From: DYKG01 sp964596185
GTDB lineage: Bacteria; Muiribacteriota; Ozemobacteria; Ozemobacterales; Ozemobacteraceae
NCBI GenBank assembly: GCA_964596185.1
Contig: CAZQUE010000008.1
Span: 41,259 to 105,258, forward strand
DNA length: 64,000 nt
Direction of reading: 5' to 3'
Made by a program: the position numbers and the translations under genes. The notes beneath the pieces are model-generated. The model made no database searches. It worked only from the letters and a program-made list of their open reading frames with translations, and was not told where the DNA came from. Numbering within the stretch: position 1 is the first letter of the stretch; each line of letters opens with the position of its first letter. Shown piece by piece: positions 52,539 to 60,887 of the stretch.

Positions 52539-55500
52539 TTAGCTTTTGCGGCCATTCTTTTCGAGGTTCTGCTTTGCCTGGAAAGCGAAGGTGGCGAGAT
52601 TGGTTTCGCGGTTAGGCAAGATACTGCCATCGTAGATCATATCGACGTACGGCGCCTTGTTGCGCATCTGCACCTTGAGTATCGAACTGGCGATGGTGCT
52701 GGGCATACAGGTGAACGGCATGGCGTTGACCACACCATTGTAGCCTTCTTTGGCAAATGCTATTGCGCCGCCGATGCTTAGAATGGCTTCGCCATTGATA
52801 TGGTTCGAGAAAATGCCGTCGACCTCATGGAGGATGTGCTCGGTTGAATGATCGAAGCGGTTATGCAGCAGGTCTTTGAATGGATAGCTGATGAATTTGG
52901 CGACCATGCGCTGATATTTGGAAGTCAGCCAGAATTTGGCAAGTTCGCCGTAGTTATTGAGATTCTTGCGATTGCGCAGGGCATAGCGCGAATCTTCGAT
53001 GCCGGTGTGGGTCGTGTACTCGATCCATTCGGCTACCGAGCTGGTATAGGTTTCGCAGCCAAGTTCTTCAAGGGCTTTGACCAGCATTTGGTTGCTTTCT
53101 TTATGGGTTCTGACAAAAATTTCGCCGACGATACCGATCAATGGCCTTTTTTCATCGATGCGTTCAATGCGGTTAAATGCTTTGGCAGCCTGCTTGGCGG
53201 CTTTGATCAATTTGAGGCCGCCTCCGGCTTCGATGGCATCGATGCCGAGTTTCATCGCTTCTTCGAAAACCTTGTCGGTCGCGCCTTTGACTTTTTCATA
53301 AGGTCTGATGCGCCAGAGGGCTTTCTCGATAAGGTCGGAATAAACCACTGACTGCCATGCCAGTTGCCGGAACTGCAGAGCCTGATCGTCACTGAAATAG
53401 CCGCTGAAGCGATAGCTGTCTTCAGAGCTTGGCGAAAGAATCGGAACATCGACATATTTGTATTTGTCGAGAAGTATGCGATGCAGGCGGGTATATTGGC
53501 CAAAACGGCACGGGCCTTCGGTTTCCGGCATGAAGAATGCCAGTTCATCATTGACTTTGGCTCCTTCAGCCAGGTGCCGATCGATGACGTCGAACATGTC
53601 GCCGGTGGTAACGATGCAGGGGAAACATTCTTTGCCGGAAGTGTGCTTCTTGCCGAACTCGAGGCCGGCTTTGCTGTAAGTGGGCATTACTTCTGCGCGA
53701 CAGCCAACGGCTCTGAAAGCTGCAGCCAGACAGCGGGCGCCTTCGGCCATATAGGGCAGGTAAAGAGTGCGCTCGGTCAGAGGTGCAGTCGATTTGCGCG
53801 GCATGAAGTTCACTTCTTTGGGAGTGAGAACGGTTACCTGAGTTTGATTCTTGATCGCGTCGATGAAAGCCAGCAGGCGGGTTTCGACTCCTGCGCCGGC
53901 TGAGTGCTCGTCGAGTTCCAGTTCAAGATAAGGTCGTCCGGTGCGGTTCATTTCGTGGTTGAAGAAATGCAGAACGAAAGAGTCGGGGCCGCATGAAAAA
54001 CTGGTCAGATAAAGTCCGAACAATCTTGGGTCGCGGTTGATATACTTGGCTGCCTGCAGGATCTTGTTTCCAAAACCCCAATACATGTTGGGATATTCGG
54101 ATTCGATGTCGATGCCTTCAAGATCGAGGAATTCCTGGGGAATTGCCTGAATGCCGAGTCGGCTGAAAGTTGCAAAAAGATTGAGGTTGGTGCGGGAATC
54201 ATAGGCGCTGTAAGGGCGTCCGACAACGATGATTGCCCGGCGGTCGCCAAGGTTCTTGAGAATCTCGCTGCCGATGCGTTTAATTTCCTGATCGAATTTT
54301 TTCAAGGCGGCGACTGCTTCATCATAGGCTGCGCAAAACTCGCTCTGATTGAATGGCAAACCCAGACGCCTGAATTCATCGGCAAACTGCAGTGCCATAT
54401 CTTCACGGCCCTTTTTGAAAACGATTGCAGGCTTGATAACCTTTTCTGGTTTGAGGTGTAGCGCTGACATCAGCATATAGGTATTCGCTTCGACGTAAGG
54501 ACAATAGAAACCGTTGTTGCCCTGATGCGATTCCATTTCGATCATCATTGGCATGAACAGATAGTCGCAGTGATCTTTGAGCGTTGCCGTATGTCCGTGA
54601 GAAATCTTGACCGGGAAACATGCCTCACAGGTCATGGCGGCAATGCCTTTGTCGACGATTTCTGTGTTGGTTTCCGGGCTGATGACGATTTCATAGCCCA
54701 GGCGTGTCAGCATGTGAATCCAAAAGATTCCAAGCTGATGAAAGCCTAACGCTCTGGGAATTCCCAGTATTTTCTTGCCTGAGGGTTTCTGCTCGGCCGA
54801 ATCACCAAGAACCCGATACATGCCCTTGATTTGTCTGAAAAACAGCTCATGGCGAACCCGGTTGAAATCCGGAGCTCTTTTTTCGGCCTGTTGGCGTGAT
54901 TCATACATGCCACAGTCGCCACCGTAAATTGCTTCATCTTCGCCGACGCGGTAGATCTGTAGTTTACACTGGTTGTGACAATTGGGGTTGCGCAGACAGA
55001 TTTCTTCTTCATGCTGGAAAGGCTTTTCGATGACATCCCAGCCTCTGAATCTGGTTTTAAAGGCCTTGCCGGCTTTTTTCTTCGCGGCGATTTCATCCAT
55101 GGCGTGCAGTGCCGCGCCTACTGCGCCCATTACTTCACGGTGGGGCAGGGTGATGATCGGTTTGCCGACAATTCTTTCAAAAGCAGCGACAACCGATTTG
55201 TTCAGCGAAGGTCCGCCCTGAAAGCTGATGCGATTGCCGATTTTGCCATCCTGAACGACACGGTTGAGGTAATTGTGAACGACGGCCTGAGAAAGTCCGG
55301 CCAGCAAATCTTCAACGGCGCCGCCCATCTGCAGATATGACATCAGATCCGATTCCATATAGACGGTGCAGCGTTCGGTCAGACGATATGGGGCTTTAGC
55401 GGCCATTGCCAGAGTTTCATATTCGCCGGCGATGTTGATGCCAAGCTTATTGGCAGTTTCTTCGAGAAAGCTTCCGGTTCCGGCGGCGCAAACCTTGTTC

Positions 55501-56870
55501 ATTCGGAAATCGACGACGTAGCCGTTGCCCAGTGAGGTATATTTGGCATCCTGGCCACCAAGCTCGAAAATGGTGTCGACTTCGGGCTCAAAATAGGTGG
55601 TGCCGCGGGCATGGGCGGTAACTTCGTTGACCACGTCGTCGGCACCGACGAAAAGATTGGCTACTTCCCGGCCCGAACCGGTTGTGCCGACGCCGAGAAC
55701 GTTGATGCGTTTGACGTCAACCGTTTCAATACAATTTTTAAGTGCTTTTTTGATGGCGATGACCGGCTGCCCTTCGGTTGCAATATAGCGTTTATAGAGA
55801 ATTCGTCCTTCAGGGGTGATCAATACCAGTTTTGTGGTCGTCGAACCGATATCGTAACCCATATAGGCATCGACCTTTTCTTTGCCCGGGGCCAGGCCTT
55901 CGGCGAGGCCGCATTCGGCGAACGGATGCATTTCAATTTTAAGCGGTTCTGTTCTGACTGCGGCAAAGGCTTCGGAGGTCTTGAGATTCAGAATCTGCTC
56001 AGAGGTAACGGCGCAGCCTTCATTGCGACTGATGGCCGAGAGGATTGTCCCAAGGGCGCCAACACTGGTGTAGTGTGCCGGCGCAACGACTTTTTTGCCG
56101 AGGATTTTTTCAAACGAAGCTCTTGCCAGCTGATTTGAAGCATAGCCACCGATAAAGGCGACCGGTTCCTGCAGCTCGCGATTGTTGATCAGGGTCGATT
56201 TGAAATTCTTGGCGACTCCATCATGGAGACCGGCAATGATATGTTTTATCGGGATGCCCTTGTTCTGCAGATGAATCATATCGGATTTGGTGAAAACTGT
56301 GCAGCGGCAGGCGACGCTGGCCGGTGAATCGGATTTGCGCCCTTCTTCCATGAATTTAACCAGAATGGCTTCCATTCTGCGTTGCGGGTCTTCAATCTGG
56401 TTGAATTCTTCAAAGTCTGAATAGATGCGCTCGGCCTGTTGATCGATGAAGCTGCCAGTTCCGGCAGCGCAGGCTTCGTTGAGTTTGAAATCGTCAAGAA
56501 TGAAGCCATGCTCGGAAGGAGTGGTAATGAGCAAAGCAGAGTCATGGCCACCGATGGAAATTACCGTGCGAGCTTCTGGCATAAGGGCATACAGGCCACG
56601 AGTCTGGGCTGTAGTTTCAATTTCAAAATAGGTGCCCAGCTCTGTGGCAATGGCTTTTCCGTGTGTTCCGGTGAAGGCGACCCTGGCAATTCTGTTGATT
56701 CCGTATTTTTTTTCGACCTGTTCGAGGATTTTGGCGCAAACCTCAATGGTTCGGCCAAAATGGCGATAATATGGCATCTCTTCAATCAGCCCGCCAGTGG
56801 CATCGCAGATAATGGCATTTACGCTAACCGAGCCAATGTCAAAGCCGATATTGAGTTTGAGTTCAGACAT
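52539..56870 (-). CDS. Giant 2-hydroxyacyl-CoA dehydratase activase-type protein
   Basis: The 1443-residue protein fuses two BcrAD/BadFG-type ASKHA ATPase domains (about 5-285 and 335-600) to a DUF2229 domain (about 690-910) and a C-terminal HgdB/DUF2229-related part (about 1045-1400). Each ATPase has the 'D(I)GS' phosphate loop and the two cluster-binding Cys (C134/C190; C461/C501) found in activases, which donate electrons to radical dehydratases. The form is known from Clostridia and other anaerobes, but its substrate is unclear. It starts after AGGAGGAACTT. No separate dehydratase subunits are adjacent. Confidence 0.95.
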   Translation of the reverse strand: MSELKLNIGFDIGSVSVNAIICDATGGLIEEMPYYRHFGRTIEVCAKILEQVEKKYGINRIARVAFTGTHGKAIATELGTYFEIETTAQTRGLYALMPEARTVISIGGHDSALLITTPSEHGFILDDFKLNEACAAGTGSFIDQQAERIYSDFEEFNQIEDPQRRMEAILVKFMEEGRKSDSPASVACRCTVFTKSDMIHLQNKGIPIKHIIAGLHDGVAKNFKSTLINNRELQEPVAFIGGYASNQLARASFEKILGKKVVAPAHYTSVGALGTILSAISRNEGCAVTSEQILNLKTSEAFAAVRTEPLKIEMHPFAECGLAEGLAPGKEKVDAYMGYDIGSTTTKLVLITPEGRILYKRYIATEGQPVIAIKKALKNCIETVDVKRINVLGVGTTGSGREVANLFVGADDVVNEVTAHARGTTYFEPEVDTIFELGGQDAKYTSLGNGYVVDFRMNKVCAAGTGSFLEETANKLGINIAGEYETLAMAAKAPYRLTERCTVYMESDLMSYLQMGGAVEDLLAGLSQAVVHNYLNRVVQDGKIGNRISFQGGPSLNKSVVAAFERIVGKPIITLPHREVMGAVGAALHAMDEIAAKKKAGKAFKTRFRGWDVIEKPFQHEEEICLRNPNCHNQCKLQIYRVGEDEAIYGGDCGMYESRQQAEKRAPDFNRVRHELFFRQIKGMYRVLGDSAEQKPSGKKILGIPRALGFHQLGIFWIHMLTRLGYEIVISPETNTEIVDKGIAAMTCEACFPVKISHGHTATLKDHCDYLFMPMMIEMESHQGNNGFYCPYVEANTYMLMSALHLKPEKVIKPAIVFKKGREDMALQFADEFRRLGLPFNQSEFCAAYDEAVAALKKFDQEIKRIGSEILKNLGDRRAIIVVGRPYSAYDSRTNLNLFATFSRLGIQAIPQEFLDLEGIDIESEYPNMYWGFGNKILQAAKYINRDPRLFGLYLTSFSCGPDSFVLHFFNHEMNRTGRPYLELELDEHSAGAGVETRLLAFIDAIKNQTQVTVLTPKEVNFMPRKSTAPLTERTLYLPYMAEGARCLAAAFRAVGCRAEVMPTYSKAGLEFGKKHTSGKECFPCIVTTGDMFDVIDRHLAEGAKVNDELAFFMPETEGPCRFGQYTRLHRILLDKYKYVDVPILSPSSEDSYRFSGYFSDDQALQFRQLAWQSVVYSDLIEKALWRIRPYEKVKGATDKVFEEAMKLGIDAIEAGGGLKLIKAAKQAAKAFNRIERIDEKRPLIGIVGEIFVRTHKESNQMLVKALEELGCETYTSSVAEWIEYTTHTGIEDSRYALRNRKNLNNYGELAKFWLTSKYQRMVAKFISYPFKDLLHNRFDHSTEHILHEVDGIFSNHINGEAILSIGGAIAFAKEGYNGVVNAMPFTCMPSTIASSILKVQMRNKAPYVDMIYDGSILPNRETNLATFAFQAKQNLEKNGRKS

Positions 56871-56916
56871 TTGAAGTTCCTCCTGCAGCGGGAAAAGAAA
56901 GTGAACAAATATAACA

Positions 56917-56953
56917 TAAAAAGCCCTTCAGTTAAAGCCTTAACTGAAGGGCT
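56917..56953 (-). terminator. Terminator of the propeller-protein operon
   Basis: A perfect 14-bp stem (AGCCCTTCAGTTAA and its complement) with a 4-nt loop is followed on the minus strand by T-rich DNA. It lies 23 nt after the stop at 56976. Confidence 0.88.
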
Positions 56954-56975
56954 GTCAGTAATGATTCCTGATGAT

Positions 56976-58343
56976 TCAGGGTTTTTCGTTTGTCCAACCG
57001 CTATCTTTGATTTCAAGATCTGGTGAAAGATTTTTTTTCTCTTCGACAACTGCCGGTTTGGGTTCGGGAACAACTGCAGAGGCACTGGCAGAGAACGCTT
57101 CACGAATTTTGGCTTCAGGGTCCGGCATGGTTGGCATGCCAGGCATGGTTGCTGCTTCCGTGGCCGGTGCCGGCATCATTTTAACCGAGCCATTGTAGGA
57201 AATTACCAGATCGCCAAAGGCAGTGACAATCGGTTTCTGGAATATACTGCGGCCATAGGTGGTCCAGACCGAATTCGATGAGGCGGTGCTGATATAACTG
57301 CCGTAGGTGGTTCGATCGAAGAAAGAGTCTTTGTGGGTCATGAAAATCCCCTGGCGGAAGGGAAAGGCGTTGTAGACATCGCCAAGCTCTCTAGACCAGA
57401 ACAGGCCACCGTTGGCGGCATCGACGCAGCGCAGGGTTTTCTTGGTCGCAAAGATCAGGCGGTTGCCGAAACGGGCTGCTCCGGTAAAGCCGGAGTTCAA
57501 TGTTGTTGTCCAGGAATCACCGGTCATCAGGGAAAAACAGACGATCCGCGATCCGCCGGCAGCAAGCATGATAACGCGGTCGCCGACGACCTGGATCGCT
57601 TTTAGCCCGGTGGTGGGATGTTTGAAAAGCGTCTGACCATTATTCTGATCAATAACGATCAATTGCCCGCCTGGAGTGGTGGTTACCAGCAGTCCTTGAA
57701 CGAAAAGGGGATTGTCGCTGGAAACTTTGTCGGCAGCGGTCCAGAGCATTTCTCCGGTTTCCAGGTCATGTCCTGAGATTTCCCATGCCGGTTCTTTGAG
57801 ATCGGTATAGCCGTAGATACTGACGATAACTTCGTCGGCGGCAAAGTTTACCAGAGACTTTTGAAACTGGTAGTCCCAGATGGGTTGCCCCGACTCGCTG
57901 TCAATGCAGTAAAGTCCGTTTTTGCCTGAAGAAACGGCAAACTTTTCATTGGAAATTTTGACAGGATCGATCATTATCGGGTGTTCGAGAGCTGCCTCCC
58001 AGGCGATGCTCAGCCCAGGAACCCTGAACCCGCGAATCATGTTGCTTTTATCGGCAATAACGGCGATATTGCCACAGGCAAGAGGTTGGTAGGTAAAGAC
58101 CGGCAATTTTGCCGACTTGGCGGTCTGCTTTCCGCTTTGATCGATTTCATAAAGAAAATAATCCCGGCGCCCCTTGTTGCCGCCGAGAAAAACGAATCTA
58201 TTTCCCAGTTCGACCGGGTCGCTGTAAATTTTTTCGTCGATCTGTGTCGACCATTGCGCCAGTGTTTCAGGCTCTGAGCCGAGCAGGTGAAATGCCAGAA
58301 TGCCGCAGATTACCAGAATAATTCCAAATGATTTTTTTGACAT
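56976..58343 (-). CDS. Exported PQQ-type beta-propeller protein
   Basis: The 455-residue protein starts at ATG 58343, 5 nt after the stop of the kinase-like gene; the longer frame starts within that gene. A signal anchor spans 1-25. Six to seven repeat units of the PQQ/BamB type ('...DSESGQPIWDYQF', 'DLETGEMLWTAAD', 'DAANGGLFWSRELG') form a beta-propeller. A Pro/Ala-rich tail follows (about 400-455). No catalytic residues for a quinoprotein dehydrogenase are seen. BamB is one analogue by fold. Confidence 0.88.
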   Translation of the reverse strand: MSKKSFGIILVICGILAFHLLGSEPETLAQWSTQIDEKIYSDPVELGNRFVFLGGNKGRRDYFLYEIDQSGKQTAKSAKLPVFTYQPLACGNIAVIADKSNMIRGFRVPGLSIAWEAALEHPIMIDPVKISNEKFAVSSGKNGLYCIDSESGQPIWDYQFQKSLVNFAADEVIVSIYGYTDLKEPAWEISGHDLETGEMLWTAADKVSSDNPLFVQGLLVTTTPGGQLIVIDQNNGQTLFKHPTTGLKAIQVVGDRVIMLAAGGSRIVCFSLMTGDSWTTTLNSGFTGAARFGNRLIFATKKTLRCVDAANGGLFWSRELGDVYNAFPFRQGIFMTHKDSFFDRTTYGSYISTASSNSVWTTYGRSIFQKPIVTAFGDLVISYNGSVKMMPAPATEAATMPGMPTMPDPEAKIREAFSASASAVVPEPKPAVVEEKKNLSPDLEIKDSGWTNEKP

Positions 58344-58348
58344 TTGTA

Positions 58349-59017
58349 TCAGTCTCTTTTTAGGTGATTCAAAATGATTTTTACACAAAGGTCGGGATCG
58401 CTCAAACTTGAGTTGAGCACAAGGTGGTAGGGGTGTGGATCATTCCAGTCGGCATCGAAGAAATCATATACAAAGCTTGATGCAGCTTTGTCTTTGGCTT
58501 CGATCAGGCTTTGGGCCTTGTCGGTTTCGATTTTTTGTTCCTGGCAAAGTCGCTCGATCCGGTCTTTCATATTGGCAACAATGCGATAATGTCGGACGTT
58601 TTCATAGTCTTTCAGGATGTGGCAGGCTCCACGTCCGAGGATGACCGCATTCTCGTTGCTGGCAATTTCTTTGATCACCTGTGTCAATACATCAAAGTAA
58701 TCTTTTTCGTGAAAAGAATCCCTGGGGTATGAGCTGAACATTTCAGCTGAATCCCAGTCGAGGGGGCCGATGCCGAAGGGGTGAAATACCAGTCCGCCCT
58801 GGGCGATGCTATTGAGGGCTTCCTGAAAAAAAACGCCGACACGGTTATAGGTTTCCTGATCGAAATCTGCGAGCTGATCCTGATCTTTGCCTAGTTTTTG
58901 GGCGATTTCATGAATAACTTGCTGGTCAAAACAACTGCAGCCGAGGGCCTCTGCAACCTTGAGTGCAATGTAGGTGCCCGATGAGCCCAACTCACGGGAA
59001 ATGGTGACAACCGGCAT
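58349..59017 (-). CDS. Cytidylate kinase-like family protein
   Basis: The 222-residue protein starts at ATG 59017 with AGGAGG 7 nt away; a longer frame starts 7 codons upstream. The start (MPVVTISRELGSSGTYIA) matches the Cytidylate_kin2 family, with a P-loop variant GSSGTYIA that lacks the Lys-Ser/Thr end of a Walker A. A lid-like segment (GRGACHIL) follows. Family function is unknown; some are fused to or near envelope regulators. It is the first gene of a two-gene operon with the propeller protein. Confidence 0.88.
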   Translation of the reverse strand: MPVVTISRELGSSGTYIALKVAEALGCSCFDQQVIHEIAQKLGKDQDQLADFDQETYNRVGVFFQEALNSIAQGGLVFHPFGIGPLDWDSAEMFSSYPRDSFHEKDYFDVLTQVIKEIASNENAVILGRGACHILKDYENVRHYRIVANMKDRIERLCQEQKIETDKAQSLIEAKDKAASSFVYDFFDADWNDPHPYHLVLNSSLSDPDLCVKIILNHLKRD

Positions 59018-59050
59018 ATCATATCCTCCTGCAGTCAAATTTCTAATATC

Positions 59051-59080
59051 ATTCTACGCCAATTTGCCCTGCTTTTTCAA
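59051..59080 (-). promoter_or_regulatory. Candidate promoter of the kinase-like/propeller operon
   Basis: On the minus strand TTGAAA, an 18-nt spacer and TAGAAT lie about 34 nt before the ATG at 59017. Confidence 0.45.
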
Positions 59081-59272
59081 ATTGCATCTTGAATAAAAAT
59101 CGGGTTAGATTTTGGACTAAGCTATTTATAATATGTTGCGAAAATTCCATGGAATAAAGAAGTTTTTCAGGATTTCTTTTCAATTTAACCAAGGCTTGGG
59201 GTAAGATGGTTATTCAGCGGACTTCAAAAAAAGTTTGCATAACGAATTTTGTGTGTTTTCAAAGGGGATTCA

Positions 59273-60700
59273 ATGGGCAGCAAAAATGATATCGGCCTGA
59301 TCGGTCTAGGGGTTATGGGACAGAGCTTGATTCTGAATCTTGAAGACAAAGGGTTTCGGGTTTCCTGTTACAATCGCACCTCAGAGAGTCTCGATCAATT
59401 TATCAATACCAGAGCCACCGGAAAAGGCATTCGCGGGTTTGCCGATTTGCCGGATTTTGTCGCGAGTCTGAGCCGGCCGCGCAAAATAGTTTTAATGATA
59501 CCAGCCGGCAAGCCGGTTGACCAGAACATCGATCTTCTGTTGCCCTTGCTCGAGCCCGGCGACGTAATCATCGACGGCGGCAATTCCCATTATGCAGATA
59601 GCAACCGCAGAAATTCAGATTTGCAGGAAAAAGGCATTCTTTTCGTCGGCCTGGGTGTTTCCGGGGGCGAAGAAGGCGCTTTAAAGGGGCCGTCCTTGAT
59701 GCCTGGCGGAAATCCTCTGGCCTGGCCGCTAGTAAAGCCATATTTGCAGGCAATTGCCGCAAAACTGCCCGACGGCAGCACCTGTTGCGAATGGATGGGC
59801 GAGGGCGGTGCCGGTCATTTTGTTAAAATGGTTCACAACGGCATAGAATACGGTGACATGCAACTTATTTGTGAGGCGTTTCATCTTATGTCGGCCGGTT
59901 TTGCCATGAATCATGCTGAAATGAAAGAAATCTTTGAAGACTGGAATAGAGGCGATTTAGGTTCATATCTGATTGAAATTACCGCCGAAATTCTTGGTGC
60001 GATAGATCCGGAAACGCAAAAGCCCATGCTTGATATTATTCTCGACGCAGCAGGGCAAAAAGGTACCGGTAGCTGGACCGCCCAGATTGCTCTGGAAATG
60101 GGAGTTGCGATTCCGCAGATTGCCGAAGCGGTTTTTGCCCGATCTCTTTCAGCAATAAAAACGCAGCGCGAGAATGCCGCGAAAAAACTTGTCTGGCCAG
60201 CGCCTGAAAAAGATCATGACAGGCAAACCCTGGTAAAACAGCTCGAAAAGGCAGTTTATGCCGCCAAGATTTCTTCTTACGCCCAGGGCTTCAGTTTGCT
60301 GCGGGCTGCTTCCGAGGGCTTCTCCTGGAACCTTGACTTTGCAAATATCGCCCAGGTCTGGCGCGCCGGCTGCATTATCAGAGCCGCGTTTCTGACCAGT
60401 ATAAAAAACGCATTTGAAACTGACGACAAGCTTGAAAACCTTCTTCTTGCAGATTTTGTCGCCGAAAAAGTCGATGCCGAAGCACAGAAAGGCTGGCGCG
60501 AGATCCTGAAATTTGCAATAGATAAGGGTGTTCCGGTGCCATCGATGAGCTCGGCACTCAACTATTTCGACGGCTACCGCTGCGAAAGACTGCCGGCCAA
60601 CCTGCTGCAGGCCCAGCGTGACTACTTCGGCGCTCATACTTTCGAACGGGTCGATCGCCCACGCGGGCAGTTTTTCCACCACAACTGGTCAGAAGGCTGA
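59273..60700 (+). CDS. gnd: 6-phosphogluconate dehydrogenase, decarboxylating
   Basis: The 475-residue enzyme oxidises 6-phosphogluconate to ribulose 5-phosphate with NADP in the pentose phosphate pathway. I chose ATG 59273 after AAGGGG; an in-frame ATG 8 codons earlier lacks an SD. The dinucleotide fold starts IGLIGLGVMGQSL. The catalytic region has GGAGHFVKMVHNGIEYGDMQ with the active Lys. The C-terminal segment YFDGYRCERLPANLLQAQRDYFG is typical. Length matches the long, dimeric form. Confidence 0.97.
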   Translation: MGSKNDIGLIGLGVMGQSLILNLEDKGFRVSCYNRTSESLDQFINTRATGKGIRGFADLPDFVASLSRPRKIVLMIPAGKPVDQNIDLLLPLLEPGDVIIDGGNSHYADSNRRNSDLQEKGILFVGLGVSGGEEGALKGPSLMPGGNPLAWPLVKPYLQAIAAKLPDGSTCCEWMGEGGAGHFVKMVHNGIEYGDMQLICEAFHLMSAGFAMNHAEMKEIFEDWNRGDLGSYLIEITAEILGAIDPETQKPMLDIILDAAGQKGTGSWTAQIALEMGVAIPQIAEAVFARSLSAIKTQRENAAKKLVWPAPEKDHDRQTLVKQLEKAVYAAKISSYAQGFSLLRAASEGFSWNLDFANIAQVWRAGCIIRAAFLTSIKNAFETDDKLENLLLADFVAEKVDAEAQKGWREILKFAIDKGVPVPSMSSALNYFDGYRCERLPANLLQAQRDYFGAHTFERVDRPRGQFFHHNWSEG

Positions 60701-60801
60701 GTTAACCATTTTTTCCAAAGATTCACTGATTGAGGACAGCGGATAATCGTTGCCCGGCTTTTCCAATTCTAATGATTAATTTAAGTCAGTTCAGTTTTCT
60801 C

Positions 60802-60831
60802 TTTACTAAACCTTTGCGGCAGGGTTATTCT
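60802..60831 (+). promoter_or_regulatory. Candidate promoter of the GAF-PilB gene
   Basis: TTTACT (60802-60807), 18 nt, then TATTCT (60826-60831), about 57 nt before the ATG at 60888. Confidence 0.35.
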
Positions 60832-60887
60832 GCAATCGAGCTGCAGCTGTAAAGGCTAATTTTCGCAAAAAAAATCTGGAGATATCG

